Shown one piece after another: positions 31,433 through 39,479 of a DNA stretch of 42,152 nucleotides. The first letter of the stretch is position 1; each line of letters opens with the position of its first letter. The translations under genes were made by a program, and so were the position numbers. The stretch is from the IMG/VR virus record IMGVR_UViG_3300045141_000119, positions 1 through 42,152 of that record; one strand, written 5' to 3'. The stretch comes from a virus. The notes under the pieces are model-generated. The model made no database searches, had not been told where the DNA came from, and saw only the letters and a list, made by a program, of their open reading frames with translations.

Positions 31433-33460
31433 ATGGCAATGAGTGACGTTTACAATATCGGCGTTATTCACCCCAGAGGATGGGTGCCGCCGCCGCCCGC
31501 ACCCGGTGCCCCTGGCGGTGGCCCCGGCGGCCCCGCCGAAGCCGATCCATATGCGGACTTTCCGACCGCGCCGAAGGGTGAAGCGAAGGCCCCGACGCAA
31601 GCCGCCGCCGGCGCCGACCCTTACGCGGATTTCCCGACTGAGGCACCGCAGGCACAGCCGCCATCCCGCGAGGTCGGGATAGGCGAAGCGCTGGGTAAGG
31701 GCTTCACAACAGGCGCGAGCTTTGGGTTTGCGCCTGCAATCGAGGGCCTGGCCGCGGCCGCGGGCCCCGACTACCAACCCAAGCTCGACCAAGACGGTAA
31801 CCCTGTCGAGATGCCCAATCCCATGGCGCCGATCGTCGGGGCTGCCAAGCTGATCAAGGAGTATTTTAGCGACCAAAAGCTAAGCGACCTGGTGACTGGC
31901 GGCCATCATGCTGTTGCCGATGCCTATACCCGTGGTCGGGAGGCGGCCTTGGCGGATCAGACGCTCGCCAAGGAGCAGCACCCGCAAGCCTACCTCGCCG
32001 GACAGCTCGCCGGCGCCGTAGCCATGCCGGTGCCTGGGGCAGGCGCCATGAAGGCCGCCACCGTTGGCGCGCGGGCGCTTGGCGGCCTCAAGGCGGGAGC
32101 CATTGGAGGCGGTCTGTACGGGGCTGGCGAGGCCACCAGTGAGGGACAGGCGCTCCCCGATGTCGCCAAGAGCGCAGGCCTGGGCGCTGCCGTCGGTGGC
32201 CCTCTAGGGGCCGGCATAGGCGCTGCGGTCGGACCTCGGGTGCGGGCCGCGCTCACGCCCGGTGAGCAGGCGGCCAGGACCGCGGAGAGCATCGGCGCCC
32301 CGATCCCGAAAGGCGTGGCCAGCGATAGCCGGGCGATCAGGTCCGCCACGTCTGCTACCGCCTCGGTCCCGATCATGGGCGCGCGGGTGCGCAACGCCCT
32401 CGACGCGACCAGGGAAGCAGCCGGCGATGTGGTGGGGCAATCCGGCGTGGATCAGGCCATCGCCGCCAACCGGAACCGCGTCAATGCGCTCTACGATGGG
32501 GTGCGCAGCCAGATCGACCAGACCGCCGTCGCGCCGATGCCGCGGACGGCGGCAGTCATTCAGCGAGTGAAGGCTAACCGGCAGGCGGCCGGATGGGCCG
32601 ACCCAGGGCAGGGCTTGGAGCAATTCGAGAACGTATCCCAGGGGGCGACCTTCAATGGCGCGCACCGGGCGCGGGTGGATGCCAGGGAGGCCGGCGACGT
32701 GGCCAATCCGCACCCTGGATACAATGCGGCGGACTTCAATCTGATCACCCGAGCAATGACTGCCGATCTGCGCGACATGGTCGGCCGGCTCGCGACCCGC
32801 AGTCCGCAGAGGGCGCAACGCGCCTTCGATCAGGCAGAGAAGCAATTCGGTCCGATCTCGGAAGCAAACAAGTTTCTGGCACGGATCGCCAAGACGCGCG
32901 GTCCTGGGGCCGGCCTTGACGAGCTCGGCTTCAATCCCGCGACCGGGGAGTTCAGTCTCGAGAAATTCGTGACCGCCTGGAACAAACTCAATCCGCAGGC
33001 TCGTCCGTTCGTGCCGGAACCGGCGCACGCCGCGAATATCGAATCCATCTTTCAGATGGGTTCTCATATCAAGAGTTCGATGCGGGAACGGAATGTTTCG
33101 CACACCTCGACGCCGCTGATCATGATGGATCTTGCGCGCGATGCCATCCTCGGTGGCGTAGCGATCGGGACGGGTGCGGTAGGGGCAGGATCAGCACTTG
33201 GGGGCGCCGTGATGGCCGCCCCCGCCATCATGTTCGCGCATTGGCTTTCGAGCCCGGCCATCGCCTCATCGATGAGCGCATGGTCAAGAGTCTACCGAGC
33301 AATGACTTTGGGAACGCCGACGCCGGCCAGGATCGCGGCGTTCAATGTCGCAACCCGGAACCTCGCCAATAATCTCGGACTTCCGGTCGAGAACGTCATG
33401 CGGGCCGCGCAACGGCGGCTTGCCGCTCCCGCGGGCGATGAAAATAAGAATCAGCAGTAG
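31433..33460 (+). CDS. Large ejection/DNA-transfer protein (675 aa)
   Basis: The N-terminus is proline/glycine-rich and repeats DPYADFPT at about residues 38-45 and 64-71. Residues 180-275 are glycine/alanine-rich with several hydrophobic stretches (AGQLAGAVAMPVPGAGAM and further) able to enter a membrane; others lie near 570-610. The rest is helical. The layout matches the large injected proteins of P22-like phages (gp16/gp20 class), which form a conduit for DNA. No enzymatic motif recognised. It starts seven bases after the previous stop. Confidence 0.7.
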   Translation: MAMSDVYNIGVIHPRGWVPPPPAPGAPGGGPGGPAEADPYADFPTAPKGEAKAPTQAAAGADPYADFPTEAPQAQPPSREVGIGEALGKGFTTGASFGFAPAIEGLAAAAGPDYQPKLDQDGNPVEMPNPMAPIVGAAKLIKEYFSDQKLSDLVTGGHHAVADAYTRGREAALADQTLAKEQHPQAYLAGQLAGAVAMPVPGAGAMKAATVGARALGGLKAGAIGGGLYGAGEATSEGQALPDVAKSAGLGAAVGGPLGAGIGAAVGPRVRAALTPGEQAARTAESIGAPIPKGVASDSRAIRSATSATASVPIMGARVRNALDATREAAGDVVGQSGVDQAIAANRNRVNALYDGVRSQIDQTAVAPMPRTAAVIQRVKANRQAAGWADPGQGLEQFENVSQGATFNGAHRARVDAREAGDVANPHPGYNAADFNLITRAMTADLRDMVGRLATRSPQRAQRAFDQAEKQFGPISEANKFLARIAKTRGPGAGLDELGFNPATGEFSLEKFVTAWNKLNPQARPFVPEPAHAANIESIFQMGSHIKSSMRERNVSHTSTPLIMMDLARDAILGGVAIGTGAVGAGSALGGAVMAAPAIMFAHWLSSPAIASSMSAWSRVYRAMTLGTPTPARIAAFNVATRNLANNLGLPVENVMRAAQRRLAAPAGDENKNQQ

Positions 33461-33518
33461 TCCCGACCACGGAAACAAGATCATTCCTTCAGTGATGGCA
33501 TAGACGGACACCAGACAG

Positions 33519-34652
33519 ATGAAAAAGAACATCATGGGCGCATTTTGCGCTCTCGCGCTGCTATTCGGCTTTGCCGGACCTGCCTCGGCGCAGGGCTCGC
33601 TGCCGATCGCGCTGCAGCAAGTCTCCGACCAGAACGGCCATCCGATCGTAGGCGCCTTGCTGTACTTCTATCAGGTCGGCACGGTCGCGACCCGGCAGGA
33701 CAGCTTCCAGGATACGGCGCTGGTCAATCCAAATCAATGGCCGCTCCCGACCGACGCCTATGGCCGGGTGCCGATGTTCTACGTGGCCTCGGGCTCGATC
33801 CATGTGCGGCTGACCGATCCGGGCGGCCTCGTTATCTTCGACTATCCGAACATGCTGGTCATCGGGCCATCCGGCGGTGGCGGCGGGGCCGGTACGGTCG
33901 ATCCGACCACAATTGCGTCGACTGGTGACATGAAGTTCCGGCCATCCGCCGAAGTGCTGATTGGCTGGGTGCGGATGAACGGCAACACCATCGGCAATGC
34001 CGTCAGCGGCGCGACCGAGCGCGCCAACGCCGATACGCAGGCTTTGTTCATCTACCTGTGGGGCTTGGGATTGACGCCGTCGGGTGGCCGCGGCGCCAAC
34101 GGTCTGGCGGATTTCAACGCCAACAAGACCATGGCTACCATCGACATGCGCGGCATGACCCCTGTCGGTCTCGACACGATGGGAGCGGCGGCGGCCGGCC
34201 GCTTGAACGGAGCACTGTTTGCCACGGGAAATTCATCGACACCGTTGTCCACCGGCGGCGAGGCCACTCATTCAATCAACCAAGCCCAATTGCCGGTAAC
34301 GGGTCAGACGTGGACCCAAACCGGCGGCTCGGCTACATGGACCCAAACTGGAACAGGCACGGCGACGTTCAGCGGAAATCCTGGCACGGCAACAAGTACC
34401 CAAGGTTTTGTTTTGTGGTCGGCCAATACGGGAGCGACGGGAGCACAGTTTTTGGCGACTGGCGGCCCGAGTGCTGGCGCCACTACAGTTTCTTCGAGTT
34501 TTACCCCCGCCGGTTCGGTCACCGGAGTTACCGGGATTGCTGGTTCAGTAAGCGGAGTTACAGTTTCTGGAACGATAAGCGGTTTCGGCGCGGGGTTCGC
34601 GATGAACGTCATGAACCCGTTTATCCTAGGGACATTTTATCTTAAATTGTAG
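33519..34652 (+). CDS. Exported tail-collar-type fibre protein (377 aa)
   Basis: A signal peptide (residues 1-24, ending ASA-Q) precedes a first beta domain (SDQNGHPIVGALLYFYQVGT). A tail-collar-like segment, MNGNTIGNAVSGATERANAD with LFIYLWGLG, follows near residues 155-190. The C-terminus is serine/threonine/glycine-rich and contains the repeat TWTQTGG/TWTQTGT. Fibres of this type normally have no signal peptide. The mature part has no cysteine. A 58-base gap before it shows nothing else. Confidence 0.78.
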   Translation: MKKNIMGAFCALALLFGFAGPASAQGSLPIALQQVSDQNGHPIVGALLYFYQVGTVATRQDSFQDTALVNPNQWPLPTDAYGRVPMFYVASGSIHVRLTDPGGLVIFDYPNMLVIGPSGGGGGAGTVDPTTIASTGDMKFRPSAEVLIGWVRMNGNTIGNAVSGATERANADTQALFIYLWGLGLTPSGGRGANGLADFNANKTMATIDMRGMTPVGLDTMGAAAAGRLNGALFATGNSSTPLSTGGEATHSINQAQLPVTGQTWTQTGGSATWTQTGTGTATFSGNPGTATSTQGFVLWSANTGATGAQFLATGGPSAGATTVSSSFTPAGSVTGVTGIAGSVSGVTVSGTISGFGAGFAMNVMNPFILGTFYLKL

Positions 34653-34659
34653 GTCAGCC

Positions 34660-35082
34660 ATGTATTCCGATCGCACGCTGCTGCCGCCGGTATCGAACCG
34701 GGAGGATTTGTACCTCCCGCTCTCGGTGTTCGACGACGATACCGGCCAGCCCATCGACATGGTGGCGCTGGGCTGGACGTTCCAATTCGAGATCCGGCGC
34801 GGCGGCCCGAAGAACACCGGCTCGGGATATATCCCATGGTACGACTGGGGCACGCCCGACGATCTCGGTCCGTTGATCTCGGCCACGCTCAATGCGCCGG
34901 TGGGAGCGGGCACGATCATCATCGATGACGTGGGCTTCATGCACGTCATGATCCCGGAGACACTGATGCGGACGCTTTCCTCGAGCACCTATCAGGCCGC
35001 CATGACGGCAACCGATGGGTTCAGCACACGGCAGTTGTTCCTCGCAAGGCTACCGGTGCTATTCGGCGGAGTTACCACATGA
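34660..35082 (+). CDS. Tail-region hypothetical protein (140 aa)
   Basis: Beta-rich with NREDLYLPLSVFDDDTGQPI and GWTFQFEIRRGG. This pattern recurs in small proteins beside fibre genes of many phages. No signal peptide and no cysteine. It is coupled to the collagen-like fibre gene by ATGA. Probably a fibre adaptor or minor tail protein; no direct evidence. Confidence 0.65.
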   Translation: MYSDRTLLPPVSNREDLYLPLSVFDDDTGQPIDMVALGWTFQFEIRRGGPKNTGSGYIPWYDWGTPDDLGPLISATLNAPVGAGTIIIDDVGFMHVMIPETLMRTLSSSTYQAAMTATDGFSTRQLFLARLPVLFGGVTT

Positions 35083-35675
35083 GCAATATGCCGGCGAACG
35101 TCCGCATTTCCGCGCAGTTCCCGTTCCCGGCGAGCGTGTCCGGCACGACGCCGATTGCCATCACCAAGGCCAACGGGATCTGGTCGGTGGCGCTGCCGAT
35201 CGGTGCGCTCGCAACGCAATTGCCGTCCGGCGGCAGCCTGACGACCGATTACGTGCTGGTCTGGGATTCGTTGACCAACACGTATTTCAAGATGCCGATC
35301 TCGAATATCCCGACCGGGCCGCCAGGGCCAGCCGGGCCAGCGGGTCCAGTGGGTCCAACGGGTCCAGCGGGCGGAATAAGGGTCCAGCGGTTGGTGACTG
35401 CTTCACCGATCGTGGTCGGCGGCGGGGATCAGATATTCAACTGCAACATTGGTGTTGCCGCGGCTTGCGCATTGCCGGCATCCGCTACTCGCACTGGAAA
35501 TCCGCTGACCTTCAAGGATGTTGGGGGACAATTCGGCGCCCACAATCTCACGATCACGCCAAATGGCGTCGAAACGATCGATGGAGCCGCCACTTTCGTT
35601 GCGACCGCGAACCGGCAATCCATCACGCTCAATCCGTTCAACGACGGGACCAACTCGGGGTGGTTCATCACTTAG
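35079..35675 (+). CDS. Collagen-like tail fibre protein (198 aa)
   Basis: An N-terminal beta segment is followed by about six collagen-type triplets (GPPGPAGPAGPVGPTGPAGG, about residues 82-101). A C-terminal trimeric beta domain (FKDVGGQFGAHNLTITPNGV, later NPFNDGTNSGWFIT) ends the protein. Collagen triplets make a triple-helical stalk in phage fibres. No signal peptide. The triplets are encoded by imperfect DNA repeats of 9 bases near 35319-35372 that could expand or contract. Confidence 0.8.
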   Translation: MSNMPANVRISAQFPFPASVSGTTPIAITKANGIWSVALPIGALATQLPSGGSLTTDYVLVWDSLTNTYFKMPISNIPTGPPGPAGPAGPVGPTGPAGGIRVQRLVTASPIVVGGGDQIFNCNIGVAAACALPASATRTGNPLTFKDVGGQFGAHNLTITPNGVETIDGAATFVATANRQSITLNPFNDGTNSGWFIT

Positions 35676-35688
35676 AGAGACACATCAT

Positions 35689-36870
35689 ATGATCAAAAAG
35701 CTTTTGGCGTTTGTGACAGGGGCCGCTTTTGCGGCCCTTTTTGTTACCCATGCGATCGCGCAAAGCTTCCCCGGCACGTTGCCGATCAACACCCAAACCT
35801 CAAACTACTCCATCGCTACGACTGACTGTGGCAAGACCATCCAGCTCGGCACCGGTTCGACGGGGTTCTTCACCCTGACGTTCCCGTCTACCGCAGGATT
35901 TCCGGCGGCCTGCTCCGTCCAGGTGGTCGACGGCGATACGGCCCGTGGCAAGGCTGTTGCCGGTCTCACCGGCATCACCAAGCTCTATCCTGCCCAGACA
36001 TTCGGCGCCAATATTGTCAACTCGGCGTGGTCTCTTTTCCAGAAGCCACCGCGCTGGCAGACCACACTCACAACCTTATTCGTCGACACCGGACGTGGCT
36101 TGGACACCAACGATTGCATGGCCGCCGGCACAAGCGCCTGCGCTACTGCCACGCAGGCAATGACCGACATTGCAAAGAACATCGACAATCAGGGCCAAGT
36201 CATCATCCAGTGGGGCTGTGCCAGTCCGCCCTGCACCTACGCCAATCTGCCTTTTCTCTCTCAAGCCTATGTTGGTAGTGGATTCATAACACTGCAAGGC
36301 GACACGACCACTCCCGACAATGTCGTGATGAGTTGCACTTCAGGCAATTGCAACAATGCACCCGGAGCAATTTTCAACATTCTACAGAATGGTGCGCATA
36401 CGAGTGCGGGAAATTGGATCATCCAGGGATTCAAGATCACCTCCAGCGTAGCCGGAATTAACGGCATCTTCGCGCAGGGGGCGGCGGCTTGGGTTGCTTT
36501 CAATTCGATCGACTTCGGCGCCATGACCACAGCCTCCCACATCGGCTGCATATCTCCAGCCAGCCTGCAGAGCAACGGCAACTTCACCATAACCGGAGGG
36601 GCTACGCACTTCACCGACGTCGAGGACGGCTGCGTTGTGCATATCGTTGCTGGCGTGGGGACCATATCCGGCACACCGGCGTTCACCTCGTTCATCTACG
36701 CCCACGGAGCCGGTGCGATCGTCGGGACGGTCAACACGAATTTCTCAGGCGCCGCGACCGGCAACAGATGCACGGGAGATTTGCTGGCGCTGATCGATGC
36801 GGCCGGCACGGGTGCGAGCCTTCCGGGCAATGGAACCTGCGGCGTGTCGAGCGGCGCTGTCCTGAATTAG
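35689..36870 (+). CDS. Exported cysteine-rich beta protein (393 aa)
   Basis: A signal peptide (residues 1-24, ending AIA-Q) precedes a small fibre-type domain (SNYSIATTDCGKTIQLGTGS). A larger beta-helix-like part follows (SGFITLQGDTTTPDNVVMSC, NWIIQGFKITSSVAG, AAAWVAFNSIDFGAM). The mature protein has twelve cysteines, an even number. It may bind or process a surface polymer. The signal-peptide codons contain a terminator-like hairpin at 35718-35742. The start is ATG 35689, thirteen bases after the previous stop. Confidence 0.75.
   Translation: MIKKLLAFVTGAAFAALFVTHAIAQSFPGTLPINTQTSNYSIATTDCGKTIQLGTGSTGFFTLTFPSTAGFPAACSVQVVDGDTARGKAVAGLTGITKLYPAQTFGANIVNSAWSLFQKPPRWQTTLTTLFVDTGRGLDTNDCMAAGTSACATATQAMTDIAKNIDNQGQVIIQWGCASPPCTYANLPFLSQAYVGSGFITLQGDTTTPDNVVMSCTSGNCNNAPGAIFNILQNGAHTSAGNWIIQGFKITSSVAGINGIFAQGAAAWVAFNSIDFGAMTTASHIGCISPASLQSNGNFTITGGATHFTDVEDGCVVHIVAGVGTISGTPAFTSFIYAHGAGAIVGTVNTNFSGAATGNRCTGDLLALIDAAGTGASLPGNGTCGVSSGAVLN
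35718..35742 (+). terminator. Terminator-like hairpin inside the signal-peptide codons
   Basis: GGGCCGC (35720-35726) and GCGGCCC (35731-35737) pair around a TTTT loop, extended by G-T and A-T outer pairs, and five T residues follow. It has every mark of an intrinsic terminator but lies 30 bases inside the 393-aa gene. Translating ribosomes would prevent it from folding, so it could stop transcription when translation is slow. Confidence 0.6.
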
Positions 36871-36882
36871 GGGAGAGATGAG

Positions 36883-37167
36883 ATGTACCGACTTGGATAT
36901 TTGTTTCTTGGCTTCATCCTGTCTTTTCCATTTGCTGCTTTTGCGACACTGCAGGGGATTGATCTGTCGGTAGCCAACAGTGCAGGTCTTTCCACAACCC
37001 CAACTTTGTTTTCAAGTCTACCCAGTTGCGCGATGGGAACGGAAGGCCAGCGTTTTGCCGTGACCGACAGCACGACGGCCGTTTGGGGAGGCACGATTAC
37101 CGGCAGTGGTGTGAACCACGTGCTGGCCTATTGCAACGGAACCAACTGGACCGTGGCTGCGAAATGA
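36883..37167 (+). CDS. Exported small fibre-type protein (94 aa)
   Basis: A signal peptide (residues 1-21, ending AFA) precedes a short domain with CAMGTEGQRFAVTDSTTAVW and CNGTNWTVA, a pattern seen at the C-termini of phage fibre proteins. Two cysteines can pair. The gene is more AT-rich than its neighbours. Its stop overlaps the ATG of the next, membrane-protein gene. Confidence 0.7.
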   Translation: MYRLGYLFLGFILSFPFAAFATLQGIDLSVANSAGLSTTPTLFSSLPSCAMGTEGQRFAVTDSTTAVWGGTITGSGVNHVLAYCNGTNWTVAAK

Positions 37168-37391
37168 ACCCCGGCATCCCCGAAGAGGCAGGCAAGGTCG
37201 CCGCCGGCGCGATCGAGGCCATGAAGAGCACGCCGCTCGCAATCGCGCTGCTGGTCGTCAATGTCGTGTTCCTCGCCTTCGCCGCCTATATGATCAGCGA
37301 AATATCGTCCAACGCGCAGGCACGCGAGAAAACGCAGAGCGACCTGATCGCCAAGCTCGTGACCGAATGTCGCCAGATGGGGCCGACGTGA
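37164..37391 (+). CDS. Single-span membrane protein, holin candidate (75 aa)
   Basis: The product has one transmembrane helix (LAIALLVVNVVFLAFAAYMI, about residues 25-44) with a cytoplasmic-type amphipathic N-terminus and a charged helical C-terminus. This is the shape of small class III-like holins or spanin subunits. It stands at the end of the late operon with two further small membrane proteins. No endolysin is next to it. It is coupled to the previous gene by ATGA. Confidence 0.65.
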   Translation: MNPGIPEEAGKVAAGAIEAMKSTPLAIALLVVNVVFLAFAAYMISEISSNAQAREKTQSDLIAKLVTECRQMGPT

Positions 37392-37430
37392 TGACGAGGC
37401 GTCTCAACATCAATCCGTAGGGAGAAAACC

Positions 37431-37601
37431 ATGTCGATCGGACTGCTGTTCTGGGTTCTGATGATCTTGTGGTTTTTTTCGTGGCTGGGTACGCGCTTTG
37501 GGGGCATCGGCGGCCCCTGGCTGCACGCCAGCGATCTGCTGTTCTTCGTGTTGCTGTTTCTGCTCGGGTGGCATGCCTTCGGATTTGTCATTCATGCCTG
37601 A
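37431..37601 (+). CDS. Two-span small membrane protein (56 aa)
   Basis: The frame from ATG 37431 encodes two hydrophobic helices, SIGLLFWVLMILWFFSWLG and SDLLFFVLLFLLGWHAFGFV, joined by a glycine-rich loop. GGAG lies seven bases upstream. Size, topology and place suggest a class II holin or antiholin; this is inference. Its stop is followed by the ATG of a third membrane protein one base on. Confidence 0.7.
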   Translation: MSIGLLFWVLMILWFFSWLGTRFGGIGGPWLHASDLLFFVLLFLLGWHAFGFVIHA

Positions 37602-37602
37602 T

Positions 37603-37719
37603 ATGAAATATGATCGGGCCATGCTGACGGCGGCGTCCATCTTCGTTGCGTTGGTCGTGGCGTTGGTCGCGATCTATTTTATCGCCGACCCTGAAACGGT
37701 TATTCCTCCTATCAACTAA
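37603..37719 (+). CDS. Tiny single-span membrane protein (38 aa)
   Basis: ATG 37603 opens a 38-codon frame with one helix (ASIFVALVVALVAIYFIA) after a charged start and before a short polar tail. It begins one base after the previous stop. It could modulate the two preceding membrane proteins. Its TAA overlaps the tail of the convergent GcrA-like gene, so there is no room for an intergenic terminator. Confidence 0.5.
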   Translation: MKYDRAMLTAASIFVALVVALVAIYFIADPETVIPPIN

Positions 37720-38185
37720 CCTTAGCAGCCGCATCCGGCGGCCGGCGGCCATCCCAGGAGTTTCCGCGCGCGGACGAATGCCCCACCGCTATCGCGGTGT
37801 GCTCCCGGCAATAGGGCCCGCCGGCCGGCTTGGTGGTGCCGCAGAAGCGGAACGGTGCCCGCTCCCCGAACGGCCACCGGCAGGTGAACGCGGTGAGCTC
37901 CATGATGCCGATCGGCCCGTTGGCAGGGGCGACCTCGGGCGCCGGCGGCGGGGGCAGGGCTCTCGGGCGTGTCATCTTGATCCACCTCTTGCGCGGTTTC
38001 CTGACGGCGGCCGGCTTCCTGACCGTAAGGAGCTGGAGCCCCATGCGGTGGATCTTGCCGATGGCGGCGTTGCGGGTGACGCCGAGCGCGGCGCCGACCT
38101 GGCGGGCGCTGTAGCCTTGCGCCACCAAGGCGACGAGCCTGCGGGTGCGCTCCTGCGGCCATACATTGTCGGGATGCGAGGGCAT
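37712..38185 (-). CDS. gcrA: GcrA-family cell-cycle regulator homologue (157 aa)
   Basis: The N-terminus (NVWPQERTRRLVALVAQGYS, ARQVGAALGVTRNAAIGKIH, RMGL) is the GcrA helix-turn-helix. The C-terminus has the GcrA end motif MELTAFTCRWPFGE, FRFCGTT and GPYCREHTAIA with its conserved cysteines, near residues 96-133. GcrA of alphaproteobacteria binds sigma-70 and activates promoters according to CcrM methylation at GANTC; this is known for the family. The phage copy may redirect that system. The start MPSHPD at 38185 fits; a frame opening at 38314 adds unrelated residues. It is the last gene of the leftward operon, 144 bases beyond integrase. Confidence 0.88.
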   Translation of the reverse strand: MPSHPDNVWPQERTRRLVALVAQGYSARQVGAALGVTRNAAIGKIHRMGLQLLTVRKPAAVRKPRKRWIKMTRPRALPPPPAPEVAPANGPIGIMELTAFTCRWPFGERAPFRFCGTTKPAGGPYCREHTAIAVGHSSARGNSWDGRRPPDAAAKVS

Positions 38186-38329
38186 CGGATTTCCACTTGG
38201 ACTTTGCCACTTTTGGCCATCTGGATCGTTTTGGCGCGTTTCTGAGTGTTGTGATATCAAAGACTTAGAAGTCCTTGACTTAACCGCCCGGTTTGTCCAA
38301 GCGAATGAAACCAACGGCTTTCAACCGAT
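38186..38329. other. Gap beyond integrase, possible attP region
   Basis: These 144 bases between the integrase stop and the GcrA-like start are AT-richer than their surroundings and contain short repeats such as GACTTAGAAGTCCTTGACTT near 38261-38280. Phage attachment sites often lie beside the integrase gene. No tRNA fragment is visible, so the core cannot be named. Confidence 0.3.
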
Positions 38330-39271
38330 TTACCTGGACATATTGATTTTCCGTTCGCTGAGCGTTCGCTCCAAGTGGATGACGGCCGCGACCGCATTCT
38401 CGCGCTGCGACGAGAACCGGCAGTAACGCTCCACCATGCGCCCCGACATGCCGATCATGTCCGCGATCTGGAGCATGGTTGCGCCGGCCTGGCGAAGGCG
38501 CACGCACGCCGTTCCGCGCAGGCCATGCAACACCAGCCCGCGCTCGTCGAGCGCACCCAGCGCCTCGTTGTGCTTGCGCTGCCAGTCCCAGGCCATGGTC
38601 AGCCCTTTGCGTCCCCAGGGACCGCCGTCAGGGCGCCGTAGGAACGGCCCTGGGCGCCTTTCCCAGGTCGCCATGGCCAGCGCCAGCGGCGAGGTGATCG
38701 GCACCCATACCTGGCGCCCGGTCTTGCGCTGGAGCACGTTGATCCCGTCGATGCCCTGAAACGTCTCGACATCGGTCGGCCCCATACGGATCAGGTCGGA
38801 ACCGCGCTGGCCGGTGTTGGCGGCGAGCGTGATGACGCGGGCCAGGTCGGGGCGCGCGCAGCGCTCGCCGAGCTCGACATCGGCGTCCGTCCACGGCAGA
38901 TGGCCGCCCTGAGGCCGCGCGGTCTCGACGCCCAGCATGATCTGGCGGGGCAGCAGGTCCCGCACGATCGCCCATCTTTCCAATTGGATCAGCGCGGCCC
39001 TGGCGACCGCCTGCTTGCCGGGGCGGCCGGCCAGCGCATCGAGATACGCCTGGACGAGCGCCGGGCGCAGCTCGTAGCGCGATTTGGCGCCGAGGGTGTC
39101 GGGCCGCGCCGCAAACCGGAGCTCGCGGCCCCAGGTGTCCTGCGTTCCCGCCGAATAGCCGAGAAATTTGGGGGAAAGCATATAGGCGCGCACCAGGGCG
39201 GCGAAGCTATCCTCAGTAACGAGCTTGGGACCTAGTCCCTTCGAGCGCCCGTCTGGTGGATTCTCGGACAT
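38330..39271 (-). CDS. int: Tyrosine-family site-specific integrase
   Basis: The 313-aa product has an N-terminal SAM-like core-binding domain (about 20-110) and the catalytic domain with R156 (NTGQRGSDL), K183 (QRKTGRQVW), the HxxR pair H249/R252 (LVLHGLRGTA) and the nucleophile Y283 (MVERYCRF). It should integrate the circular phage genome into the host chromosome and, with an excisionase, remove it. I start at the second of two adjacent ATGs because AGGAGG lies six bases upstream. It overlaps the excisionase-like gene by 59 bases. Confidence 0.93.
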   Translation of the reverse strand: MSENPPDGRSKGLGPKLVTEDSFAALVRAYMLSPKFLGYSAGTQDTWGRELRFAARPDTLGAKSRYELRPALVQAYLDALAGRPGKQAVARAALIQLERWAIVRDLLPRQIMLGVETARPQGGHLPWTDADVELGERCARPDLARVITLAANTGQRGSDLIRMGPTDVETFQGIDGINVLQRKTGRQVWVPITSPLALAMATWERRPGPFLRRPDGGPWGRKGLTMAWDWQRKHNEALGALDERGLVLHGLRGTACVRLRQAGATMLQIADMIGMSGRMVERYCRFSSQRENAVAAVIHLERTLSERKINMSR

Positions 39272-39479
39272 CATCGGCCTCCTGATCGGGGGAGCCACCG
39301 GGCCTGCCGTCGGTGAGGTAAGCATCAACCTCGGCCCATTTCCACATGAGTTTTCCACCGCGCTTGCGGGGCGGCGGCAGAATGCCTTGCTTGGCCCAGG
39401 TTTCGACCGTGGTCGAGGAGCACGAAATGAGATGGCAGAGCGTGGGCATATCGACCCACGCCGGGAAGGGCGGGTTCAC
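39213..39479 (-). CDS. Excisionase-like MerR/AlpA-type HTH protein (88 aa)
   Basis: The product has a winged-HTH start, DMPTLCHLISCSSTTVETWA, followed by KQGILPPPRKRGGKLMWKWA and EVDAYLTDG. This is the pattern of AlpA/excisionase-like proteins that pick a site and bend DNA. The gene immediately precedes and overlaps integrase, as many xis genes do. The start is a GTG overlapping the upstream stop (GTGA). Confidence 0.75.
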   Translation of the reverse strand: MNPPFPAWVDMPTLCHLISCSSTTVETWAKQGILPPPRKRGGKLMWKWAEVDAYLTDGRPGGSPDQEADDVRESTRRALEGTRSQARY

